NCBI GenBank assembly: GCA_937934165.1 | Contig: CALGZX010000050.1 | Location: forward strand, 1-8,572 | Source of the DNA: an uncultured Collinsella sp. | GTDB lineage: Bacteria; Actinomycetota; Coriobacteriia; Coriobacteriales; Coriobacteriaceae | DNA: 8,572 bases | Reading direction: 5' to 3' | Shown here: one piece after another, positions 1 to 5,428 of the stretch | Position numbering within the stretch: the first letter of the stretch is position 1 | How the letters are laid out: every line of letters starts with the position of its first letter | Made by a program: the position numbers and the translations under genes | Notes under the pieces: generated by a model | Told to the model about the DNA's origin: nothing | Seen by the model: the letters and a program-made list of their open reading frames with translations, nothing else | Database searches by the model: none

Positions 1-586
1 TCCAGTCGACCTCGCCGGACTCGGTGAGGGGCGGATTTTTGGGGTCGAGCGTGGTCACGCGGAACATCTCGCCGGCGCCCTCGCAGTCACTCGTGGTGAT
101 GATGGGGGTGTTGACGTAGACAAAGCCCTGCTCCTGGAAGAAGCGGTGGATGGCGGCAGCCGCGACAGAGCGGATGCGGAACACGGCGCGGAACAGGTTG
201 GTGCGCGGGCGCAGGTGCTGCTGGGTGCGCAGGAACTCGACGGTTGCGCGCTTCTTCTGCAGCGGGTAATCCGGGGCGCTCGTGCCCTCGACCTCGATGG
301 AGGTGGCAGAAAGCTCGAAAGGCTGGGCCGCATCGGGGGTCAGCTTGACGGTGCCGGTGCAAATGAGTGCGGCCGAGACGTTTTGATGGGCGATCTCGTC
401 GTAGTTGTCGAGTGCCTCGCGGTTCATGACGACCTGCAGGTCGCGGAAGCAGCTGCCGTCGTTGAGCGTAACAAAGCCAAAGTTCTTCATGTCGCGGACG
501 GACTTGACCCAGCCGGCGACGGTGACGGTCTGGCCGCCGAGCGACTCGGCATCGGCATAGAGCTGCGCGATTTTGGTGCGGTTCAC
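1..586 (-). CDS. asnS: Asparagine--tRNA ligase (AsnRS), 5' part; 3' end lies outside the window
   Basis: Cytosolic class IIb aminoacyl-tRNA synthetase that charges tRNA-Asn. The visible 195 residues hold the N-terminal OB-fold anticodon-binding domain (VTVAGWVKSVRDMKN, then FGFVTLNDGSCFRDLQVV) and the beginning of the class II catalytic core. The stretches FVYVNTPIITTSDCEGAGEM and FRVTTLD are characteristic of AsnRS; AspRS and LysRS differ there. Class II motifs 2 and 3 lie beyond the window edge. I chose the GTG at 584-586 (protein begins VNRTKIAQLY) because GGGAGG (complement of 591-596) sits just upstream of it. An in-frame ATG at 596-598 would place that Shine-Dalgarno inside the coding region and has none of its own, though the GTG spacing is a little short. 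The EIIA gene upstream is on the same strand but separated by a terminator, so asnS is probably transcribed alone. No T-box-like leader is apparent. Confidence 0.96.
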   Translation of the reverse strand, partial: MNRTKIAQLYADAESLGGQTVTVAGWVKSVRDMKNFGFVTLNDGSCFRDLQVVMNREALDNYDEIAHQNVSAALICTGTVKLTPDAAQPFELSATSIEVEGTSAPDYPLQKKRATVEFLRTQQHLRPRTNLFRAVFRIRSVAAAAIHRFFQEQGFVYVNTPIITTSDCEGAGEMFRVTTLDPKNPPLTESGEVDW

Positions 587-700
587 GTATCCTCCCATAA
601 CGGTTGAATGATAGTTATCCATACAGTTCGATATTCTAGCAGCTCGGCTCATTTGAGCTATACAGATAAAGCATTGGCGGGATGGTTTTTCAAACGAAAA
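587..700 (-). other. asnS upstream region with no firm promoter
   Basis: AT-richer spacer between the EIIA terminator and asnS. On the minus strand a TAGAAT box (complement of about 631-636) could serve as a -10, but I find no good -35 at the right distance. A short inverted repeat GCTC-ATTT-GAGC lies near 645-656. I see no small ORF or structured leader that I would defend. Confidence 0.3.
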
Positions 701-730
701 GCGCCCGCGGCCAAATGGTCGCGGGCGCTT
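692..730 (-). terminator. Intrinsic terminator of the EIIA gene
   Basis: A perfect 9-bp GC stem (GCGCCCGCG at 701-709 against CGCGGGCGC at 720-728), extendable inward by G-U and G-C pairs and outward by A-T pairs. Read on the minus strand it lies about 40 nt after the EIIA stop codon and is followed by TTTTCGTTT (complement of 692-700), a U-tract. The plus-strand flank (TTGACGAGG) is not U-rich, so it terminates in the minus direction. Confidence 0.88.
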
Positions 731-767
731 GACGAGGTGCCTTTTGGCTGTGTGGCGTGGGGCCTGG

Positions 768-1331
768 CTACTTGGTCTTGGCAACCAGCAGCGGGTCGCC
801 AAGCTTGACGAGCGGGTTGCCGCCGATAAGCGTTCCAGACTCGCCGACATGGTCGATGCTCTTAAGACGATCGAGCTCGGAGACGATGACGGTCACGATG
901 TCCTCGTGACCAGCGGCCTTAATGGCCTCGCGGTCGAAGCTGATGAGCGGCTGGCCTGCCTTGACCACATCGCCCATCTCGACAAAGCGGGCAAAACCCT
1001 TGCCGTTCATTTCCACGGTGCCCAGGCCAACATGGATGAACACGCGCAGGCCGTCCTCGGTGATCATGCCGATGGAGTGGTTGGTGACAGTGGTGGCACC
1101 GATGCGGCCGTTGGCGGGCGCATAGATGGTGCCGGTAATGGGCTCGATGCCATAGCCCTGGCCAAGCATGCCCGAGGCGATCGTCTCGTCGGGAACCTCG
1201 TTCAGGTTGACGAGCACGCCGTTGACGGGGGCATAGATGACGCCTTCGCGGGTAGCGAAGCTTGCTGCGGGCGGAACGGACGCCTCGCCGGTCGAGGTGA
1301 AGGTGGACTTAAACGAATCGAGCAGACCCAT
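768..1331 (-). CDS. PTS glucose-type EIIA component (standalone, Crr-like)
   Basis: Cytosolic phosphocarrier of the glucose-family phosphotransferase system. It accepts phosphate from HPr and passes it to an EIIB domain. The 187-residue protein has the single-domain EIIA-Glc fold. GVIYAPVNGVLVNLNEVPDE opens the beta-sandwich, GTIYAPANGRIG follows, NHSIGM carries His85, and VFIHVGLGTVEMNGKGF carries the phosphorylated His100. The 15-residue spacing of the two histidines equals that of E. coli EIIA-Glc (His75, His90). No EIIB or EIIC domain is attached, so it must serve a partner encoded elsewhere; a regulatory role like enterobacterial Crr is possible but not shown. The ATG at 1329-1331 was chosen because GGAGG lies 5 nt upstream. 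A longer in-frame extension to 1412 would run through the operator region and lacks family similarity. The symbol is left blank because crr-like and ptsG-split forms cannot be told apart here. Confidence 0.93.
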   Translation of the reverse strand: MGLLDSFKSTFTSTGEASVPPAASFATREGVIYAPVNGVLVNLNEVPDETIASGMLGQGYGIEPITGTIYAPANGRIGATTVTNHSIGMITEDGLRVFIHVGLGTVEMNGKGFARFVEMGDVVKAGQPLISFDREAIKAAGHEDIVTVIVSELDRLKSIDHVGESGTLIGGNPLVKLGDPLLVAKTK

Positions 1332-1378
1332 AGTTGCCTCCAACTTAAATAGGCGCATATCGCGCGTTTGGTTTGCCG

Positions 1379-1388
1379 GAAACGTTTC
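1379..1388. promoter_or_regulatory. Candidate LacI/GalR-family operator upstream of the EIIA gene
   Basis: GAAACGTTTC is a perfect 10-bp palindrome centred on CG, the core typical of LacI/GalR-family operators. It lies about 48 bp upstream of the EIIA start and is overlapped at its edge by a second palindrome, CACATGTG (1388-1395). The flanks do not fit the CcpA cre consensus well, so a sugar-specific LacI-type repressor is the likelier reader. No such regulator gene is in the window. Confidence 0.5.
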
Positions 1389-1425
1389 ACATGTGTTTCG
1401 CGGCTTGGTCAACGCCCCTATTCTA

Positions 1426-1454
1426 CGCTGCTCAACGATACCTCTGAACTGGGA
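1426..1454 (-). promoter_or_regulatory. Candidate promoter for the EIIA gene
   Basis: On the minus strand TTCAGA (4 of 6 to the -35 consensus) and TAGAAT (5 of 6 to the -10) are separated by 17 bp. Transcription would start upstream of the GAAACGTTTC palindrome, placing that site in the early transcribed region where a bound repressor could block RNA polymerase. This is a consensus match only. Confidence 0.3.
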
Positions 1455-1527
1455 TTATGTGATATATCAGTTGAAGGGAAACTTATTGCCGGAGTGTTTC
1501 TGCGCCACGGGTTCAAGTGGGGTACGC

Positions 1528-1555
1528 TTGAAGGCGAAAAACAAGGGCGCATAAT
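1528..1555 (+). promoter_or_regulatory. Candidate promoter for the alpha/beta hydrolase gene
   Basis: TTGAAG (1528-1533) and CATAAT (1550-1555) with a 16-bp spacer would start transcription near 1562, giving a very short leader that still includes the AAGGGAG Shine-Dalgarno (1563-1569). A perfect TGATATATCA palindrome (1460-1469) lies upstream between the two divergent genes and could be a regulator site. Confidence 0.35.
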
Positions 1556-1574
1556 TTGCGCGAAGGGAGCACAT

Positions 1575-2474
1575 ATGATTGTCGAGAACCATGCGCTGTG
1601 GGGCGAGGAGCCGACCGAGGAATATCCGGCGACATTTACGTATTTGGGTGCCGAGCCGTTGCCCGATAAACCGAATGGCCGCCGCCCCGCGGTGATTGTC
1701 TGTGGCGGAGGTGCGTTTACGCATATCGCTCCGCATGAGCAGGATCCTGTGGCGTTTGCGTTTTTGGATCACGGTTACCAGGCCTTTGTGCTCAACTATG
1801 TCACGAGTTCTACGGGTGACGTGAGCTTTCCGCACCCCCAGGCAGATCTTGCCAAGATGGTCGCCACGGTGCGCGCCAACGCCGACGAGTGGCATGTCGA
1901 TCCTAAGCGCGTGTGCGTCGTGGGATTCTCGGCGGGCGGCATGATCTGTGCCTCGCTGGCAACGCAGTGGAAGACCGGCCCCTTTGCGGCACTTGCCGGG
2001 GCGCGTCCGGACGACATTCGTCCCGATGCCGTGGTGCTGGGCTATCCATTGCTCGACTTTGCCTATGTGCGCGACATGCAGACGCGCGATCCGCGCATTG
2101 ACTTGCGTGTGCCCAAGACGGGCGGCAAGACGGGGCGCGATTTGCTCAACGACTACCTGTCGATGGTGACGGGCGGCGAGGCAACTGACGAGCATCTGGC
2201 CGACATCTGCCCCACCACGCATGTTTCGCGTCAGATGCCACCGACCTTTGTGTGGGGCGTGTCCGACGACAAGACGGCGCCGATCGCGCAGGTCTACCCG
2301 TTTGCGCAGCGCATGGCCGAGGAGGGCGTTGCATGCGAGATGCACGTCTTCGACCAGGGTGGTCACGGCCTTTCGCTCGGCAACGCCAACACCGCGGTCG
2401 ACAACGAGGACAAGCAGGTGGCGGTCCGTCCCTGGATCCGCCTAGCCTTCCGCTTCCTGGAGCGCCATCTGTAA
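1575..2474 (+). CDS. Alpha/beta hydrolase, acetyl-esterase/BD-FAE-like
   Basis: A 299-residue serine hydrolase of the alpha/beta fold, with no signal peptide or membrane segment, so probably cytosolic. The oxyanion-hole loop VCGGGAF (residues 42-48) and nucleophile elbow GFSAGG (Ser119) are typical of the acetyl-xylan esterase/BD-FAE/hormone-sensitive-lipase-like branch. The other catalytic residues are probably the aspartate in VSDDKTAP (Asp231 or Asp232) and His264 in GGHGLSLG. The family removes acetyl or other acyl groups from small esters or glycans; the substrate cannot be read from sequence. The ATG at 1575 has an AAGGGAG Shine-Dalgarno. The reading frame is open further upstream to 1368, but that stretch runs through the divergent promoter region and has no family similarity. 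It is divergent from the EIIA gene and followed by a palindromic terminator-like element, so it is probably transcribed alone. Confidence 0.9.
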   Translation: MIVENHALWGEEPTEEYPATFTYLGAEPLPDKPNGRRPAVIVCGGGAFTHIAPHEQDPVAFAFLDHGYQAFVLNYVTSSTGDVSFPHPQADLAKMVATVRANADEWHVDPKRVCVVGFSAGGMICASLATQWKTGPFAALAGARPDDIRPDAVVLGYPLLDFAYVRDMQTRDPRIDLRVPKTGGKTGRDLLNDYLSMVTGGEATDEHLADICPTTHVSRQMPPTFVWGVSDDKTAPIAQVYPFAQRMAEEGVACEMHVFDQGGHGLSLGNANTAVDNEDKQVAVRPWIRLAFRFLERHL

Positions 2475-2500
2475 GAGTCCCGGCATCCAAGCCCTTCAAT

Positions 2501-2576
2501 AACTTGCGGTGAAATAGTTCCTATCTGGGGCATCAACCAGCCCATCCAGGAACTATTCCACCGCAACTTCGTTTTT
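2501..2576 (+). repeat. Palindromic intergenic element, copy 1 (probable terminator of the hydrolase gene)
   Basis: Two 22-nt inverted arms, 2501-2522 and 2548-2569, match at 20 of 22 positions and enclose a 25-nt loop. The right arm contains GGAACTATTCCACCGCAA. It is followed by CGTTTTT, so it can act as an intrinsic terminator 26 nt after the hydrolase stop. The same arms recur at 6641-6707. The loops of both copies share the pattern GGC-N-TC, about 5 variable bases, then GCCCA, so they are diverged copies of one roughly 68-bp element. Confidence 0.85.
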
Positions 2577-2587
2577 GATGCCCCGCC

Positions 2588-2788
2588 CGGAAACTGCGCC
2601 CCAGTTTTGCCTTTCAAGGTGGGACGCAGTTTCCCATAGGGCCTCGACTGGGAAAGCGCGTCCCGTTTCGAGCGGGGATTCCGGGATGCATTTTCCGTAA
2701 GAGGCCTGTTTGGGAAACCATATCCCGGTTCGAGCTGGAATTCTGGGATGTAGTTTCCCCGAGAGGCCTCATCGGGAAACTATGGCCC
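2588..2788. repeat. Tandem array of 62-bp hairpin repeat units (3.5 units)
   Basis: Units start at 2588, 2650, 2712 and 2774 (the last holds only a left arm), giving an exact 62-bp period. Units 2 and 3 are identical at 46 of 62 positions; unit 1 is more diverged. Each full unit has a left arm beginning GGAAA and ending in a C-run, an 18-nt loop, and a right arm beginning GGGA and ending TTTCC or TTTTCC. The stem is 14-15 bp with one mismatch, plus one or two G-T pairs in units 2 and 3. A spacer carrying GGCCT separates units. Stem positions 9/40 and 11/38 change in a pair-preserving way between units. Right arms can also pair with the next unit's left arm (about 11 of 13, 10 of 14 and 12 of 15), so alternative folds exist. 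No coding region crosses it convincingly. Function unknown. Confidence 0.88.
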
Positions 2789-2827
2789 TGAACTCTCCTG
2801 CCTGTCCCCATTGCGCCAATTTGCTGA

Positions 2828-2857
2828 TTGAACATCGTTGCATGTTCGCGCTATCAT
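2828..2857 (+). promoter_or_regulatory. Candidate feoAB promoter
   Basis: TTGAAC (2828-2833) and TATCAT (2852-2857) with an 18-bp spacer match the -35 at 4 of 6 and the -10 at 5 of 6. The inferred start, near 2864, lies just upstream of the two dyads described separately. TAAAAT (2865-2870) is an alternative -10 but lacks a well-placed -35. Confidence 0.4.
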
Positions 2858-2872
2858 GCATGGTTAAAATTG

Positions 2873-2905
2873 GTTAGCCATGGCAAACGGTTAGCCTTGG
2901 TGAAC
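2873..2905. promoter_or_regulatory. Candidate twin operator in the feoAB leader
   Basis: GTTAGCCATGGCAAAC (2873-2888) is a 16-nt dyad with only one mismatched pair. GTTAGCCTTGGTGAAC (2890-2905) is a weaker dyad of the same type, 17 bp downstream start to start. Both carry GGTTAGCC when the preceding G is included. Tandem dyads in front of an iron transporter suggest an iron-responsive repressor. The GGTTAGCC half resembles the DtxR/IdeR box half-site, but the full 19-bp IdeR consensus is not matched. Confidence 0.45.
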
Positions 2906-2947
2906 ATAAATACAACGCCCTGTGGGCGCCGGGGGAGGAACACGGAC

Positions 2948-5308
2948 GTGAAGCTCGATACGCTCGAGATTGGAAAGGACGCCGTTGTCGCATCGGTGGC
3001 ATCGGACGATCAGGCACTCCGACAGCATATTTTGGACATGGGTCTAACGCCGGGCACCGAAGTCACCATGATGAAGTACGCCCCCATGGGTGACCCGCTC
3101 GAGATCCGCCTGCGTGGCTACGAGTTGACACTGCGCAAGGACGATGCCGCTCGCATCGAGCTTGTGGGTATTCACGACACCGATACGGGTCCGCGCGCTA
3201 ACGCCGCAATCGGCACGACGGAGCATCCGTCCCTGGGCGAGGGGACGTATTCGCCCCGTGCGGCAAAGACGGCCGTGCCCGAGGGCGCGCCGCTGCACTT
3301 TGCCCTCGCCGGCAACCAAAACTGCGGCAAGACCACGTTATTCAACCAGCTGACGGGCTCCAACCAGCACGTCGGCAACTTTCCCGGCGTGACGGTCGAC
3401 CGCAAAGATGGCACCATCCGCAACCATCCCGAGGCGAGCGTTACCGACCTGCCTGGCATTTACTCCCTGTCGCCGTACACAGGCGAAGAGGTCGTGAGCC
3501 GTCAGTTCATCCTCGACGAGCGCCCGGACGCCATCATTGACATCATTGACGCCACCAACATCGAGCGTAACCTGTACCTGACACTGCAGCTCATGGAGCT
3601 CGACCGCCCCATGGTCATCGCGCTCAACATGATGGACGAGGTAACCGCCAACGGCGGCGCCGTGGACGTCAACCTGCTCGAGAGCCTGTTGGGCGTGCCC
3701 GTTGTTCCCATTAGCGCTGCCCGCAACGAGGGCATCGGCGAGCTGGTGGACCACGCCCTGCACGTGGCGCGGTTCCGCGAGCGCCCTGGTCGCCTGGACT
3801 TTTGCGCGCCCGACGGTCCGGACGGCGGTGCGCTGCATCGCTGCATCCACGGTATTGCTAACCTGATCGAGGACCATGCCGTGACGGCGCACATCCCGGT
3901 GCGCTTTGCGGCGACCAAGCTGGTCGAGGGCGATGAGCTGGTAACCGAGGCGCTTCACCTGGATCGCAATGAGCTCGACGCTATCGAGCACATCATCACC
4001 CAGATGGAGGGCGAGGCCGGCACCGACCGCCTATCTGCGCTGGCCGATATGCGTTTTAGCTTTATCGGCGACGTGTGCGGGCGTTGCGTCGTCAAGCCGC
4101 ACGAGAGCCGCGAGCACGTGCGCTCCGTCAAGATTGACCGCATCCTGACAGGTCGTTACACAGCCATTCCGGCGTTTCTGGTGATCATGGGCCTCGTCTT
4201 TTGGCTGACGTTTGGCGTGATCGGCGCGGCGTTGCAGGGACTCATGGAGGACGGTATCGCTGCCATCATCGCCTCGGCCGATGCGGGCCTCAAGGCGTTC
4301 GGTACCAACGACGTGGTGCGCTCGCTGGCTGTCGACGGCGTGCTTACGGGCGTGGGCAGTGTGCTGACCTTCCTGCCGATTATCGTCGTGCTCTTTTTGT
4401 TCCTCTCCATTCTGGAAGACTCCGGATACATGGCGCGCGTGGCCTTTGTCATGGATAAGGTGTTGCGTCGCTTTGGCCTGTCGGGCCGCAGTTTCGTGCC
4501 CATGCTCGTCGGTTTTGGCTGCACCGTGCCGGCTATCATGTCGACCCGTACGCTCCCATCCGAGCACGACCGCAAGATGACGGTCATGCTCACGCCGTTT
4601 ATGAGCTGCTCAGCCAAGCTGCCGGTTTACGGCTTGCTGTGCGGGGCGTTTTTCCCGCAGGCGACGGTTCCCGCCATGGTCTCGCTCTATCTGATCGGTA
4701 TCGTGGTCGGCTGCGTCGCGGCTTTGGTGCTCAACCGCACGGCATTTAAGGGCGACCCGGTGCCGTTTATCATGGAGCTCCCCAATTACCGCCTGCCGAG
4801 CGTCAAGACGACGGTGATGCTGGCATGGGATAAGGCCAAGGACTTCATCACCAAGGCCTTTACCATTATCTTTGCCGCGACCGTGGTCATCTGGTTCCTT
4901 CAGACGTTCGACATCCGCTTTAACGTGGTCGCCGACCAGTCGCAAAGCCTGCTTGCCGGTCTGGGTAGCATCATCGCGCCGGTGTTGGCCCCGCTCGGCT
5001 TTGGCGACTGGCGCGCCTCGACGGCGCTCGTCACGGGGCTCATTGCCAAGGAGAGCGTCATCTCGACGCTCACGGTGCTTTTGGGCGCAACGTCGCCCGC
5101 GGCGCTGTCGACCATGTTTTCGCCGTTTACCGCCTACGTGTTCTTGGTCTTTACATTGCTGTACCCGCCTTGTGTGGCGGCAATCGGCGCCGTCAAGAGC
5201 GAGTTGGGCGCGCGCTATGCCGTGGCCGTATTCGCGTTTCAGGTCGCCGTTGCCTGGATCGTGGCGTTTGTCGTGCATTCGGCGGGCATATTGCTGGGGT
5301 TGGCTTAG
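2948..5308 (+). CDS. feoB: Fused FeoA-FeoB ferrous iron transporter
   Basis: Inner-membrane Fe(II) importer, 786 residues. Residues about 1-74 form a FeoA/SH3-like domain (ILDMGLTPGTEV, APMGDPLEIRLRGYELTLRK). A linker to about 115 joins it to the FeoB G domain: P-loop GNQNCGKT (122-129), GVTVD switch I (147-151), DLPG (167-170), NMMD (227-230) and SAARNEG (256-262). A helical regulatory region follows to about 400. The membrane core from about 404 to 785 has the FeoB gate motifs GFGCTVPAI (522-530) and MLTPFMSCSAKLPVY (547-561) and a C-terminal LLYPPCVAAIGAVKSELG. FeoA is usually a separate small protein; here it is covalently joined, and no feoC-like gene follows. The GTG at 2948-2950 was chosen because GGAGG (2934-2938) precedes it by 9 nt and FeoA similarity starts there. 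The in-frame extension to 2828 would cover the promoter and operators. Confidence 0.95.
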   Translation: MKLDTLEIGKDAVVASVASDDQALRQHILDMGLTPGTEVTMMKYAPMGDPLEIRLRGYELTLRKDDAARIELVGIHDTDTGPRANAAIGTTEHPSLGEGTYSPRAAKTAVPEGAPLHFALAGNQNCGKTTLFNQLTGSNQHVGNFPGVTVDRKDGTIRNHPEASVTDLPGIYSLSPYTGEEVVSRQFILDERPDAIIDIIDATNIERNLYLTLQLMELDRPMVIALNMMDEVTANGGAVDVNLLESLLGVPVVPISAARNEGIGELVDHALHVARFRERPGRLDFCAPDGPDGGALHRCIHGIANLIEDHAVTAHIPVRFAATKLVEGDELVTEALHLDRNELDAIEHIITQMEGEAGTDRLSALADMRFSFIGDVCGRCVVKPHESREHVRSVKIDRILTGRYTAIPAFLVIMGLVFWLTFGVIGAALQGLMEDGIAAIIASADAGLKAFGTNDVVRSLAVDGVLTGVGSVLTFLPIIVVLFLFLSILEDSGYMARVAFVMDKVLRRFGLSGRSFVPMLVGFGCTVPAIMSTRTLPSEHDRKMTVMLTPFMSCSAKLPVYGLLCGAFFPQATVPAMVSLYLIGIVVGCVAALVLNRTAFKGDPVPFIMELPNYRLPSVKTTVMLAWDKAKDFITKAFTIIFAATVVIWFLQTFDIRFNVVADQSQSLLAGLGSIIAPVLAPLGFGDWRASTALVTGLIAKESVISTLTVLLGATSPAALSTMFSPFTAYVFLVFTLLYPPCVAAIGAVKSELGARYAVAVFAFQVAVAWIVAFVVHSAGILLGLA

Positions 5309-5349
5309 TTATGAATTGACGGCGCAACCTCTGTGTATCGAATTGTTTT

Positions 5350-5383
5350 CGGCCCCGCATCTGTACTGACGGATGCGGGGCCG
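5350..5383 (+). terminator. Hairpin after feoAB, overlapping the next gene's promoter
   Basis: A perfect 12-bp stem, CGGCCCCGCATC (5350-5361) against GATGCGGGGCCG (5372-5383), with a 10-nt loop, 41 nt after the feoAB stop. The downstream sequence TTGCTATATAATC has only a weak U-tract, so termination may be partial. The -10 of the sotB-like gene lies 6 nt beyond the stem. Confidence 0.7.
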
Positions 5384-5395
5384 TTGCTATATAAT
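5366..5395 (+). promoter_or_regulatory. Candidate sotB-like promoter nested in the terminator hairpin
   Basis: TATAAT (5390-5395) is a perfect -10 box. With an 18-bp spacer the -35 is CTGACG (5366-5371), 4 of 6 to consensus, which falls in the loop of the feoAB hairpin; the spacer is largely its right arm. The expected start is about 5402, roughly 27 nt before the ATG. Confidence 0.55.
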
Positions 5396-5428
5396 CGCCT
5401 CCGCTCAAAACGATTGGAGACGTTATAT
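5389..5428. repeat. Imperfect inverted repeat spanning the sotB-like start region
   Basis: ATATAATCGCCTCC (5389-5402) and GGAGACGTTATAT (5416-5428) are inverted copies that pair at 12 of 13 positions with one bulged base, around a 13-nt centre. The left arm covers the -10 box and the probable start; the right arm covers the GGAG ribosome binding site and reaches the ATG. It could be an operator. If transcripts start further upstream, it could mask the ribosome binding site. Confidence 0.45.

Noticed and set aside
146..607. Plus-strand open frame over asnS
   Set aside because: The minus strand reads as AsnRS with family-specific motifs throughout, so the plus frame is a shadow.
587..700. T-box leader upstream of asnS
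   Set aside because: I looked for a specifier stem and the conserved T-box core and found neither in the roughly 110 bp available.
729..1352. 207-codon plus-strand open frame over the EIIA gene
   Set aside because: It is a shadow frame; the minus strand encodes a clear EIIA with both histidines, and the plus frame has no recognisable motif.
1372..1395. CcpA-type cre site at the GAAACGTTTC palindrome
   Set aside because: The flanking T and G positions of the cre consensus are not met, and the site fits a generic LacI-family operator better.
1467..2366. Long 299-codon open frame on the minus strand
   Set aside because: It is antisense to the alpha/beta hydrolase, which has catalytic motifs and a ribosome binding site. 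The antisense protein is rich in Arg and His and shows no domain, as expected for a shadow frame in GC-rich DNA.
2588..2788. Possible CRISPR array
   Set aside because: Units are contiguous and diverged, with no constant repeat alternating with unique spacers, and no cas genes are nearby.
2614..2835. 73-codon minus-strand open frame across the repeat array
   Set aside because: It lies mostly on the tandem 62-bp repeats, has no ribosome binding site that I can see, and its periodic composition is explained by the repeats.
2872..2896. Canonical DtxR/IdeR box from the GGTTAGCC motif
   Set aside because: Aligning to the 19-bp IdeR consensus gives only about 11-12 matches per site; the actual dyad centre lies elsewhere. 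It is kept only as an unassigned twin operator.
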